A DNA stretch of 64,000 nt from DAOULY01 sp034414595 (GTDB lineage: Bacteria > Chloroflexota > Dehalococcoidia > SZUA-161 > JAUWZY01): NCBI GenBank assembly GCA_034414595.1, contig DAOULY010000011.1:62001-126000 (forward strand), given 5' to 3'. A program made the translations under genes and the position numbers. Numbering within the stretch: the stretch's first letter is position 1; every line of letters starts with the position of its first letter. Under the pieces are notes generated by a model. It saw nothing but the letters and a program-made list of their open reading frames with translations. It was not told the origin of the DNA and did no database searches. Of the stretch, positions 35,181 through 44,029 are shown piece after piece.

Positions 35181-35319
35181 CAGGATACTCCTATCAGGTT
35201 TAACTTTAGAAGTGGTACAATAACTAAGAGCAGGACAAGGACTGCATTCTCTGTGCAGGTATTGTCTGTCCGGGGCATTGGAGGTAGTCCGACAACAGGC
35301 TTAGGGAGGAGCGGCAGCG

Positions 35320-37269
35320 ATGGAATATTACGGATTTGCTGGTAAAATTCTCTATGTAGATTTGACCACCGGTAGTATCAAGAAGGAGCCCCTCGACCTC
35401 GGAGTAGCCCGAGCATTTCTCGGTGGTGGTGGCATCGACCTCAAATTAGCTTACGGTCTCCTTGCACCCGGCACCGATCCTCTGTCACCAGAGAACCCCC
35501 TTATCATTGGGGTAAGTTCCCTAATTGGTACCATTATCCCTTCAGCTGCCAAGGTTACGCTGGTGACGAAACGCCCTAACTACGCTAGCGCTGTTGAGGA
35601 AGATAAGCATGCTGTTACCATGGGGAAAGGGGGCACTGCTGAGTTTGGTTTCATGCTGAAGAATGCTGGCTACGATCATGTAGTCATCACCGGGAGAGCC
35701 GAAGGCCCTGTCTTCCTGAGGATCGTTAATGACGATGTGGAGATTTGTGACGCCACGGATCTTTGGGGGAAAATGGATGCCTATGAGACCACTAAAGAGT
35801 TAAGCAGGCGGTATGGAAGATGTGGGGTATATGCTATAGGTAGAGCTGGGGAGAATTTGGTGAGGTTTGCCACAGGTACGGTTGACGGCAAGGGCAGTTT
35901 GGGCAAATCCGGCGGTGGAGCAGTTTTTGGCTCCAAAAACCTCAAAGCCATTGTCGTGTACGGCGACAAAGGAATAAAGGTTTCAGATTCAAAGAGACTG
36001 ATGGGACTATATGACAAGTCATATAAATATGTGACTGGAAATCTCGGATTCAGAGATGTTGCTAGCTATGGTGTAATCGCCGTCGGTGCTATGGCATATA
36101 TGCCTGGGCGTGATTGGCGCTCCTTTTGGGGTCAGCACTGGCAGCTCGTTGATAAAACAAGGGTTGCCAATATGTCTTGCACCTCCTGCCTCACCCCGTG
36201 CCGGGCTCACATGAAGGTTAGGGACGGTCGGTTTGCCGGCCTGAGTCTCGCAAGACGCAGCTTCCCTTTGAGTACCGCTACTCGTCCCGTGCTTAAAGAA
36301 CTCGATGATTATGGACCAGGGCTGAAAGTGGAGGATGCGATAGAGAAATTGGGGCTTGACAGGCAATATACGCAGCAAATGGTGGATTTTGTTGACCTAC
36401 TCTACGAACGAGGAGAGATAACCAAAGAAGACACCGATGGTTTAGTGCTGCGCCGAAGGGGTTTTTGGGACACGGATATCGATAGCACCATCGAGTTGCT
36501 GGAAAGAATAGCCAACAGAGAAGGGGAATTTGCCAGATTTCTGGGTGAGGGCTGTTACCCAGTGGCCAAAAGGCTTGGAGTGGATGCCTCGGTGGATATG
36601 AGCATATGCAGAGGAGTCCCCACTATTCTTGACGCGCGAAAGGGCCGGTTAGGTCCGGCTCTATTTACAAACATCACATACCCCGGAGTCCAGCATGTAC
36701 ATTGCGCTGCATACTTCCCTGGTGTACCGCTGTCCGAGATAAGAGCCAATTGTGAGAACATCGGCATGTCCGAAGACGAGATCGATAGGGCTTTTACTAT
36801 GGAAGAGTTTAATATCGGAAGGGTCACAAAGTACGTCGAAGATCATTATGTGCTCCTCAACTCTCTCGGTATTTGTACAATTCCTGCCCAACTCCACGCT
36901 GTATTTGACATTAAACTCCTCGCTCAATACTATTCTGCTGTAACGGGCTTTGAGACAAGTGCTGAAGAACTGAAGAAACTCGGGGAGAAGCTATTTAATT
37001 TGTACAAACTCCTTAACGTTAGGGAAGGGTTCAGCAGGAGGGATGACATGATCGCATCATGGTGGAAAGCAACAGAAACTCCATACCCAGATGCTACAGG
37101 AAGCCTGCTGAAGGATTATTGGGGGAAAGTTGTTACCAGAGATAGACTCGAGAAAATGCTCGATGACTACTATGACGAAAGGGGTTGGGGTATACAGAAT
37201 GGCATACCCACCAGAGAGAAGCTTGTTGAGTTAGGATTGGAGGACTTCGCGGAAGTTATTCCCAAGTAG
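35320..37269 (+). CDS. Aldehyde ferredoxin oxidoreductase family protein (divergent)
   Basis: 649 residues. The N terminus FAGKILYVDLTTGSI and the block AVFGSKNLKAIVVYG match the AOR family (tungsten-bispyranopterin enzymes oxidising aldehydes with ferredoxin). The iron-sulfur motif is CTSCLTPC at 287-294 with a further Cys in LGICTIPAQLH. It diverges from standard AOR at the start: LGGGGIDLKLAY replaces the usual GGRG.GA motif, and a long insertion follows the Cys motif. GGGAGGAG precedes the ATG. The reaction may differ from simple aldehyde oxidation. It is divergent to a CrtI-ferredoxin-GltD operon and upstream of a thioesterase. Confidence 0.88.
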   Translation: MEYYGFAGKILYVDLTTGSIKKEPLDLGVARAFLGGGGIDLKLAYGLLAPGTDPLSPENPLIIGVSSLIGTIIPSAAKVTLVTKRPNYASAVEEDKHAVTMGKGGTAEFGFMLKNAGYDHVVITGRAEGPVFLRIVNDDVEICDATDLWGKMDAYETTKELSRRYGRCGVYAIGRAGENLVRFATGTVDGKGSLGKSGGGAVFGSKNLKAIVVYGDKGIKVSDSKRLMGLYDKSYKYVTGNLGFRDVASYGVIAVGAMAYMPGRDWRSFWGQHWQLVDKTRVANMSCTSCLTPCRAHMKVRDGRFAGLSLARRSFPLSTATRPVLKELDDYGPGLKVEDAIEKLGLDRQYTQQMVDFVDLLYERGEITKEDTDGLVLRRRGFWDTDIDSTIELLERIANREGEFARFLGEGCYPVAKRLGVDASVDMSICRGVPTILDARKGRLGPALFTNITYPGVQHVHCAAYFPGVPLSEIRANCENIGMSEDEIDRAFTMEEFNIGRVTKYVEDHYVLLNSLGICTIPAQLHAVFDIKLLAQYYSAVTGFETSAEELKKLGEKLFNLYKLLNVREGFSRRDDMIASWWKATETPYPDATGSLLKDYWGKVVTRDRLEKMLDDYYDERGWGIQNGIPTREKLVELGLEDFAEVIPK

Positions 37270-37301
37270 TTGCCTTTAGATTTGACCCAGTCCTTTTCGG
37301 G

Positions 37302-37321
37302 GTCGGGGCATCCAATACCTA
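37302..37321 (+). repeat. 20-base intergenic repeat, copy 2
   Basis: Identical over 20 bases to 10916-10935. It starts 33 bases after the AOR stop and is preceded by a small hairpin, GACCC...GGGTC. Confidence 0.7.
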
Positions 37322-37456
37322 ATGGATGGATTGGCCTAGTTTGCACAGGAAGCTTGCCCCAGCCTAATTGCCGGTTCATATTATATGGTAGTACACCATT
37401 TGCTGGTATGAGGCAGATGCCTCCGTATATTGTGGAAAAGGCGAAAAGGGAGTTTT

Positions 37457-37927
37457 ATGATCCAGAAGGCATTTCAGGACTACTATCCAGATCATCTAAG
37501 TCATTGTTATGGCTGCGGTCGCCTGAATGAATATGGCCTGCAGATCAAGAGCTATTGGGATGGAGAAGAGGCTGTTTGCATATTCCATCCAAAGCCCTAT
37601 CACATCGCTGTTCCCGGATATGTGTACGGTGGTCTAATCGCCTCGGTTATCGACTGCCACTGCACTGGCACGGCAGCGGCCGCAGCATATCGTGCTGAGG
37701 GACGTGCAATGGACACGCAACCACCATTACGTTTCTTGACGGGCTCATTGCACGTCGATTATTTGCGTCCGACACCATTGGGCCCGCCGTTAGAAGTACG
37801 GGCATCTATAGAAGAAATCAAGGGCCGTAAGGTTGTGGTTGCCGCGACACTGCTAGCCGCGGGCGAAGTATGCGCTCGTGGTGAGGTGGTGGCTATTCAG
37901 ATGCCGGAGCATTTGATACCCAAATAG
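37457..37927 (+). CDS. Hotdog-fold thioesterase (PaaI-like)
   Basis: 156 residues from ATG 37457, with AGGGAG upstream; the open frame extends nine codons further. It contains an N-terminal CYGCGRLNEYGLQIK motif common in this group, the substrate-helix region PGYVYGGLIASVIDCHCTG in place of the classic HGG, and the strand HVDYLRPTPLGPPLEVRA. It probably hydrolyses an acyl-CoA. It lies between two AOR-family genes, so it may release an acid formed by aldehyde/acyl metabolism (inference). Confidence 0.82.
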   Translation: MIQKAFQDYYPDHLSHCYGCGRLNEYGLQIKSYWDGEEAVCIFHPKPYHIAVPGYVYGGLIASVIDCHCTGTAAAAAYRAEGRAMDTQPPLRFLTGSLHVDYLRPTPLGPPLEVRASIEEIKGRKVVVAATLLAAGEVCARGEVVAIQMPEHLIPK

Positions 37928-38108
37928 AGCACCACATTTGGTGTAGAGGGTACGGATCAAAGGGAAGTGTCTTGTCATCTTTAGCTGCTGTGGCCATCCA
38001 ACAATCGAAGTCATACTGCAGCTTAAATTTGGAAGGTGCATGTCTGCCGGTTTCCCTATCAGCGCGCTAAGATTCTGTACGGCGAATTAAGTCTACACTT
38101 GGCCCTCG

Positions 38109-38138
38109 TTGACAATATTCGCCTTTACCATGTATTCT
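38109..38138 (+). promoter_or_regulatory. Candidate promoter for the ferredoxin-AOR operon
   Basis: TTGACA (38109-38114), an 18-base spacer and TATTCT (38133-38138), about 45 bases before the ferredoxin ATG at 38184. Confidence 0.55.
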
Positions 38139-38183
38139 TCTCATTGGTACACCTATGGTTTGCCAGACAGCGAGGACTATGTG

Positions 38184-38717
38184 ATGTCGAAGAAGCTAAC
38201 GGTAATTCCGGAGCAATGTTCTGGTTGCGGCATCTGTGAACTTGTATGCGCAATCAAACATTTCGGAGTGAACAATCCCAAGAAGTCTGCGATAAGAGTG
38301 GTGATCACATACCCCCATCCGGTCATGAGGATGCCGGTTGTATGCAGCCAGTGTAAGACGCCTGCCTGTGCACAAGTGTGTCCCAGCGATGCCCTGCAGT
38401 GGTTCGACGGCGTCGTCCAACTGATCGAGGAGAACTGCATTCTCTGCCACAAATGTGTGGAGGCTTGTCCCTTCGGAGCCTTATATGCACACGAAGATTG
38501 TGACGTGCCGATCAAGTGTGACATGTGCGGGGGAGACCCAGAGTGCGTCAAGAAATGTCCCAAGGAAGCACTCAGGCTCATACCGGAAGCTGCAATGGGA
38601 GAATCCAGGCGCCTCAACAATGTCCTGAGCTACACTCAGATGAAAGAGATCGAGTTCTATGAGAAGGGTGAAAAGAAGGTCATCCGCTATGCCGAGATAG
38701 GTAAGGAAGAGCTATGA
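38184..38717 (+). CDS. Four-cluster ferredoxin, partner of AOR
   Basis: 177 residues from ATG 38184; the longer frame would begin inside the promoter. Four Cys groups: CSGCGICELVC, CSQCKTPACAQVCP, CILCHKCVEACP, CDMCGGDPECVKKCP. The C-terminal ~50 residues (LSYTQMKEIEFYEKGEKK) extend beyond the clusters. Its TGA overlaps the ATG of the AOR gene by four bases, so the two are translationally coupled and it is very likely the electron acceptor or relay of that enzyme. Confidence 0.9.
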   Translation: MSKKLTVIPEQCSGCGICELVCAIKHFGVNNPKKSAIRVVITYPHPVMRMPVVCSQCKTPACAQVCPSDALQWFDGVVQLIEENCILCHKCVEACPFGALYAHEDCDVPIKCDMCGGDPECVKKCPKEALRLIPEAAMGESRRLNNVLSYTQMKEIEFYEKGEKKVIRYAEIGKEEL

Positions 38718-40543
38718 GCATCAAGAGCGGATATTTTAAGAGGAACTTGTGTGTAGATCTTACAAAAGGCCATACCGAGCGCATGAATCTATCGGACAAC
38801 TTTCTCGAAAAGTACATCGGGGGACGTGGCTTTGGTGCTAAGCTGGTCTGGGACAATCTGAAGAAGCATGACTTCAAGATTGATCCTCTTGGTCCGAATA
38901 ATCTCTTGATCGTTGCACCGGGACCTCTGACCGGGGCTTACTTGCCCTCGTCGGGAAAGAGTTCCTTCATTACCATTTCACCGGCTACTTGTCTCTATGG
39001 AGATTCGTCTATAGGCGGTAGATTTGGGGTTGAACTGCGGCAGACTGGAATCGATTTTCTCTCCATTACTGGCAAGGCGCCAGAATTGTCTGTCCTTTTC
39101 ATTGACAACAGTGAAACAACAATACTCACCATGCCTGAACTGAATGGAAAGAGCTGTCTGGAAGCTGAAGGGATGATTAAGGAACGCCTAGGCACTCATG
39201 CTGTCCATGTTGCTACCATCGGCGTGGCTGGCGAGAACATGGTGAAATTTGCCTGTGTCAACACCGACTGGGGCCGCAACGCCGGAAGAACCGGGATAGG
39301 TGCGGTCATGGGATCAAAGAATCTCAAGGCTATCGTAGTACGGGGAGGCAATGATATCCCGGTCTATGACTTGACTGGGCTCATGGCTGAGACAGACGAA
39401 GCTTGTAAGTACATGCGAGAACACAAGTATTTCAAGATGTGGCAACAGGAAGGCCTGATGAACATTATCGAGTACGCGAACGATAAAGGGATTCTGCCCG
39501 CGTACAATTTCAAAGACAGTGTGTTTGCCAAGCACGACCAGATCAACGGCGCTACTATGCTCGCCAGCTACAAGATAGGTGATAGCGCGTGCTTTTCGTG
39601 TCCCATGTGTTGCAGCAATATTTGCCTTGTGAAACATGGAAAATACGCGGGCACCGTGGTTGAGGGCCCGGAATATGAGTCGTGTGCCATGCTGGGGTCA
39701 AATCTGGGGATCGACAATTTTGCTGCAGTGCTTTCTGTAAATCGATTGTGTGATGAACTTGGAATAGATACGATTTCCACCGGGAACATAATTGGAGCCG
39801 TAATAGAGGCATACGAGAAGGGGATATTATCGCTATCCGACCTCGATGGTCGGGAAATCACATGGGGAGATGAGGACGCGATTCTGGAATTGATACAGAA
39901 AATCGCTTACCGTCAGGGCATTGGTAACATTCTTGCTGATGGAGCTCGCCGCATTATTGAGAGGTGGCCTGAAATGGGCGAGATCATCCTCCATGTCAAA
40001 GGCCTTGAGCAGTCCGCCTACGACAGTCGGCCCAGCATATCAATGGCGTTAGCGTATGCTACCTCGGATATAGGTGCACACCACACGCGGGCATGGACTG
40101 TTGCCAGGGAAATGGAACAAGGACAGGACTGGTCTGACGAGGAGAAGGTTGACATAGTAATTTATCACCAGCAAGTGCGCCCATTGTTTGACATGCTCGG
40201 CGTTTGCCGTTTGCCCTGGATTGAACTGGGGCTGAGTGAAGTGCACTACCAGAACTTCTACAAATATGTGACTGGAAAGGAAGCGTCTCTGGAAGAGCTT
40301 CTGAAGCTCTCAAATGATATCTATGACCTCACGCGCCTGATCAATACCCGTCTTGGCACGAGTCGCAGGGACGATAGCCTTCCCCATAAGGTCTGGGCCA
40401 AAGCTCCGCTTACGGGTCCGACTGCAGGCAGGGTGATCGACCAGGAGGATTTCAATAGGCTTCTTTCGCTATACTATCGAAAGCGCGGGTGGGATGAAGA
40501 CGGCATTCCCCCGGCTGGGCTGGAAAAGAAGTTTGAAGACTAG
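38714..40543 (+). CDS. aor: Aldehyde ferredoxin oxidoreductase
   Basis: 609 residues, standard AOR length. Signatures: YIGGRGFGAKLVWD at ~34, GVAGENMVKFACVNTDWGRNAGRTGIGAV for pterin binding, GSKNLKAIVVRG, the iron-sulfur motif CFSCPMCC at 293-300 with the fourth Cys in GVCRLPWI. It oxidises aldehydes to acids (or the reverse) using a tungsten or molybdenum bispyranopterin and ferredoxin. It is coupled to a dedicated four-cluster ferredoxin. No cofactor-synthesis genes occur in the window. Confidence 0.94.
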   Translation: MSIKSGYFKRNLCVDLTKGHTERMNLSDNFLEKYIGGRGFGAKLVWDNLKKHDFKIDPLGPNNLLIVAPGPLTGAYLPSSGKSSFITISPATCLYGDSSIGGRFGVELRQTGIDFLSITGKAPELSVLFIDNSETTILTMPELNGKSCLEAEGMIKERLGTHAVHVATIGVAGENMVKFACVNTDWGRNAGRTGIGAVMGSKNLKAIVVRGGNDIPVYDLTGLMAETDEACKYMREHKYFKMWQQEGLMNIIEYANDKGILPAYNFKDSVFAKHDQINGATMLASYKIGDSACFSCPMCCSNICLVKHGKYAGTVVEGPEYESCAMLGSNLGIDNFAAVLSVNRLCDELGIDTISTGNIIGAVIEAYEKGILSLSDLDGREITWGDEDAILELIQKIAYRQGIGNILADGARRIIERWPEMGEIILHVKGLEQSAYDSRPSISMALAYATSDIGAHHTRAWTVAREMEQGQDWSDEEKVDIVIYHQQVRPLFDMLGVCRLPWIELGLSEVHYQNFYKYVTGKEASLEELLKLSNDIYDLTRLINTRLGTSRRDDSLPHKVWAKAPLTGPTAGRVIDQEDFNRLLSLYYRKRGWDEDGIPPAGLEKKFED

Positions 40544-40571
40544 CTTTAGCGTGGCTATAGTGTGCTGTGAT

Positions 40572-40640
40572 AACTTCTTGGTTCTCTTTCGCTAAGCATC
40601 TAACATTTGAGCGTAATGCCTAGCCCCCGATCAAGAAGTT
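40572..40640 (+). repeat. Long-loop inverted repeat after aor
   Basis: AACTTCTTG (40572-40580) and CAAGAAGTT (40632-40640) are perfect complements separated by 51 bases, starting 29 bases after the aor stop. No T-run follows. It could be a remnant of mobile-element ends or an mRNA 3' structure. Confidence 0.4.
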
Positions 40641-40724
40641 GTTCTGTTAATCCTCGCAGGCAAACCGTGATCGCGCTCGCTGGACGAGATCATCCTGGGT
40701 TTGGGCACGAAATAAGTGCATACT

Positions 40725-40754
40725 TTGATTGACATCCGGTTGCCATTGTATAAT
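40725..40754 (+). promoter_or_regulatory. Promoter of the cysteine synthase gene
   Basis: TTGATT (40725-40730), an 18-base spacer and a perfect TATAAT (40749-40754). A perfect TTGACA overlaps the -35 region at 40729 but would leave only a 14-base spacer. The leader to ATG 40797 is about 35 bases. Confidence 0.6.
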
Positions 40755-40796
40755 ATGGTAAATAGGCAATCAGCAATCTGAATATGGAGATTGAAA

Positions 40797-41699
40797 ATGA
40801 GCACTGCCGATTTCAGCAAACTGAATAGCATTCTGGATGCCATAGGGAATACTCCTCTCATCAAAATGGACAATGTTTACGCTAAACTAGAAGGGGCTAA
40901 TCCCAGTGGGAGCATAAAGGACCGGGTTGCTCTGGAGATGATCGAAGCTGCTGAGAGAGAGGGGAGACTGAAGCCGGGCTATACAATCGTCGAGCCGAGT
41001 AGTGGCAATACCGGGATTTCTCTGGCGATGGTTGCTGCCATCAAAGGCTATAAAATGATCGTTGTTATGCCGGAGAATATGAGCCAAGAGAGAAGGCAGA
41101 TGATACACGCTTTTGGGGCTCAAATCGTTCTCACCTCAAAGAGCGGGAGCTTGGCCGAATCGATAGAGAAGGCAGAAGAAATCTCCAAAAGGCCAAAAAC
41201 ATTCATGCCGCAGCAGTTTAACAGTCCTCATAACATAACGGCACAGGAGAAAACCGGCAGGGAAATACTTGAGGAAATCGGTCCAGTAGATGCAATTGTT
41301 GCCGGAGTGGGTACAGGCGGAACGTTGATGGGTGTTTCAAATGTGATGAGGGAAGTCAATCCGAACGTGAAAGTCATCGCGATCGAGCCGGAGGAAGCTG
41401 CAGTGATGTTCGGGGGTAGCGATGTCAGAATCAGTGAGCATAAAATCCACGGAATTGGCGATGGCTTCATACCACAAATCATCGATATGGATCGAGTCGA
41501 TGAAGTGATCACTGTTGGGAGTCAAGAAGCTGTCGATATGGCAAGAAAGCTCTCCAGGAAGTACGGATTGCTGGTTGGGATAAGCTCCGGTGCAAATATG
41601 CGTGTGGCATTGAAAGTCGCCAAGAGATACGGCAAGGTTGCTACCGTTTTACCCGATAGAGGGGAAAGATACCTGAGTATGGATTTGTTCAAGTATTAA
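40797..41699 (+). CDS. cysK: Cysteine synthase family PLP enzyme
   Basis: 300 residues from ATG 40797, with GGAG seven bases upstream (a TTG two codons earlier is possible). Signatures: AIGNTPLIKM, the PLP lysine in NPSGSIKDRVA, SSGNTGIS for substrate binding, and GTGGTLMGVS for phosphate binding. It forms cysteine from O-acetylserine (or O-phosphoserine) and sulfide. The tail VLPDRGERYLS is typical of CysK/CysM. The next gene is 59 bases downstream and may be co-transcribed. Confidence 0.93.
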   Translation: MSTADFSKLNSILDAIGNTPLIKMDNVYAKLEGANPSGSIKDRVALEMIEAAEREGRLKPGYTIVEPSSGNTGISLAMVAAIKGYKMIVVMPENMSQERRQMIHAFGAQIVLTSKSGSLAESIEKAEEISKRPKTFMPQQFNSPHNITAQEKTGREILEEIGPVDAIVAGVGTGGTLMGVSNVMREVNPNVKVIAIEPEEAAVMFGGSDVRISEHKIHGIGDGFIPQIIDMDRVDEVITVGSQEAVDMARKLSRKYGLLVGISSGANMRVALKVAKRYGKVATVLPDRGERYLSMDLFKY

Positions 41700-41758
41700 T
41701 TCCGAATGATGTCCGCTGAGCGCTCATCACCGGCAGTTGTTGTTCCCTTGAGGTAAAA

Positions 41759-42961
41759 ATGAAGTATCTAATTATTTTGGGCGATGGAATGGCTGACAGG
41801 CCTATCGCAAGCCTTGGGAATAAAACGCCTCTAATGCTCGCGAACAAACCCCATATAGACAAAATCGCCAGACTTGGAAGGAGTGGAAAGTTAAAAGCAA
41901 TCCCTGATGATATGCCAACAGGCAGCGCAGTGGCCAACCTGGGTGTTCTCGGATATGACCCTCGTAAGTACTTTGAGGGTAGGGGGGTTCTTGAGGCCGC
42001 AAATATGGGCATTGAGTTGGATGACCAGGATATTGCCATGCGTGTAAATCTCCTTTGTATTGAAGATGAGAAAATTAAGAATCACAGCGCCGGTCATATC
42101 ACTACCGAGGAGTCTTCCGAGCTTATCGCTGCTTTAAACAATGAGATTGCCAGCGAAAATGTTCGTCTTTATCCAGGGCTTTCCTACAGGCATCTGATGG
42201 TCATAAAGAATGGTTCCAAGAAAGTAGAATGTTTTCCTCCACATGATTATCCAAATGTACACTTCAGGGAGATTCTCCCAAAAGCTGCGGATAAGGAGGC
42301 TGAGTCTACTGTCGAATTGCTTTACGATCTGATCTTCAAGTCACAAAAGATCTTGGAAGATCACCCAGTTAACATAAGACGAAAAAGAGAGGGTAAAGAC
42401 CCAGCGAACTCCATCTGGCCCTGGTCTCCGGGGATAAAACCCTCAATGCTATCTTTCAAGAAACTGTTTGGATTAGAGGGAGCGGTAATTTCTGCCGTAG
42501 ACCTTATCAATGGAATAGGCATATATGCTGGAATGGAAATTATCAGAGTAGCTGGAGCAACCGGATTTCACGACACCAATTATGAAGGCAAGGCCGAGGC
42601 TGCTGTTGAAGCACTAAAAACTCATGATTTTGTCTACCTGCATGTAGAAGCCTCTGACGAAGCCAGTCATGACGGTAATATCGATCTAAAGATCAGAACC
42701 ATTGAATATCTGGACCAGAGAGTCACGAGATATATTCTTGAGAATAAAGACAAGGTAGGCGCCCCATTGACTATTGCTGTTTTAACTGATCATGCAACAC
42801 CTGTTGAATTGCGAATCCATACGAGGGAATCAGTTCCTTTTGCAATCTACAAACCGGGGCAAAACCCAGACGAAGTAGGAAGCTATGATGAAGTTTCAGC
42901 GGACAATGGGGCTTATGGAACCATTGAGGGTCCTGAATTCATCAAGGCACTTATTTCATAA
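41759..42961 (+). CDS. ApgM-type phosphoglycerate mutase / proposed homoserine kinase
   Basis: 400 residues of the alkaline-phosphatase-like superfamily. It starts KYLIILGDGMADRPI with metal-binding Asp, the catalytic Ser region is PTGSAVANLGVLGYDP, and metal ligands appear in HVEASDEASHDGN and LTDHATP. This is the archaeal-type cofactor-independent PGM family; the bacterial branch of about this length has been proposed to be homoserine kinase. Next to a cysteine synthase-like gene, an amino-acid role is plausible. Sequence alone does not decide between the two. Confidence 0.85.
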   Translation: MKYLIILGDGMADRPIASLGNKTPLMLANKPHIDKIARLGRSGKLKAIPDDMPTGSAVANLGVLGYDPRKYFEGRGVLEAANMGIELDDQDIAMRVNLLCIEDEKIKNHSAGHITTEESSELIAALNNEIASENVRLYPGLSYRHLMVIKNGSKKVECFPPHDYPNVHFREILPKAADKEAESTVELLYDLIFKSQKILEDHPVNIRRKREGKDPANSIWPWSPGIKPSMLSFKKLFGLEGAVISAVDLINGIGIYAGMEIIRVAGATGFHDTNYEGKAEAAVEALKTHDFVYLHVEASDEASHDGNIDLKIRTIEYLDQRVTRYILENKDKVGAPLTIAVLTDHATPVELRIHTRESVPFAIYKPGQNPDEVGSYDEVSADNGAYGTIEGPEFIKALIS

Positions 42962-43016
42962 TCAGAGTTTGTTGTTAATAAAACACCAAGACTAAAAATT
43001 GTTCGACCAGCCAGGG

Positions 43017-43646
43017 TTAGTCCTCGAGCATGCCATCTGGGTCGTGACTCTCTAGGGTTTTCAAGTGTTTGGGAAGAATACGCTCTTTGTAGATATGCTC
43101 CAGCTTGTTCAAGAGGCGCTCTGGATCGGCATCGTAGCAGATGATTGCTCCCGTATCCTTCTTCATTATGCTGATTATCTCCCTGAAGTGCTCGGTGATG
43201 CCACCAGTGCTTTCCAGAACTCCTATTACCTTTGCCTCATCGTAGGCAATGGCGAATTCTCCCAGTGTTCCGGAGCGGCCGCCAGCGAAAATGACCACGT
43301 CACAGCTTCTTATGTTTTCAATCTCACGACCCATAAGGCCGCTTCCAGTGTAGATGATAGCGTCGTAGCCCCGGGTGGGTGAGTGGTACTTCCTCACATG
43401 TTCCTCCAAGTTCAGGGCGGGGGATACCCCCACTACAATCCCTCCTTCGTCCCTGGCTCCCTTGACGGCCTCATGCGGTATACCTGGACAGGCTCCTGTT
43501 ATAAGAAGGTGTCCCCGTCTGGCTATGACACTACCCAAGTGGCGTACCAACTGTAGCGCCCTGTCTCCTGGGTTCCCGCCTGCGGATCCCATTACACCGA
43601 CGCTCATCCGAGGGAGCAAAGACCCTACGTCCTGATTACCATCCAT
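43017..43646 (-). CDS. LOG/SLOG-family nucleotide-binding protein
   Basis: 209 residues. The Rossmann-like start VGVMGSAGGNPGDRALQLV, the LLITGACPGIPHEAVKGA helix and the VIFAGGRSGTLGEFAIAY motif (equivalent to PGGxGTxxE) place it in the LOG/'lysine decarboxylase-like' group, whose studied members release cytokinin-type bases from nucleotides or bind nucleotide ligands. AGGAG lies upstream of the ATG. It stands alone, convergent with the PGM-like gene. The ligand is unknown. Confidence 0.8.
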   Translation of the reverse strand: MDGNQDVGSLLPRMSVGVMGSAGGNPGDRALQLVRHLGSVIARRGHLLITGACPGIPHEAVKGARDEGGIVVGVSPALNLEEHVRKYHSPTRGYDAIIYTGSGLMGREIENIRSCDVVIFAGGRSGTLGEFAIAYDEAKVIGVLESTGGITEHFREIISIMKKDTGAIICYDADPERLLNKLEHIYKERILPKHLKTLESHDPDGMLED

Positions 43647-44029
43647 TATCTCATTTCTCCTCGCCTGGCAATACCATCACGCCTTTTCAGTTATTCAAAC
43701 TACCATTCGCTAATTCCACACCCCGCTCAAGAAAACTCACTGCCTGCGACCGGTCCTATAGGCAACTCTCAAAATGATAACATTGACATTGGGTAGCCGC
43801 AAGCTTCCACCTACCCCAGCCCACGGGGTGCTATCACCAAGCAACATTCCTCGGTTTCGTCCAATCTTGTTCTCTCTGTCTCCATTGCATGTTATACACA
43901 AGCCAAGCTTGGGAGCACTAAATAGCAAGGAGGTTTAACATGCGATACCTTGTAACCATGGGACCTCTTTAAGGGCAACGAGATAATCCACACTGCCCGC
44001 CCAAGGGGAAGGGGAAGTAGCCTTCTGCT
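43647..44029. other. Intergenic region with one aborted start
   Basis: No full gene. At 43940 a plus-strand ATG with a perfect AAGGAGG opens MRYLVTMGPL and stops after ten codons (TAA at 43970-43972). A continuation exists in another frame, so this is probably the head of a lost gene rather than a peptide gene. Confidence 0.4.
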
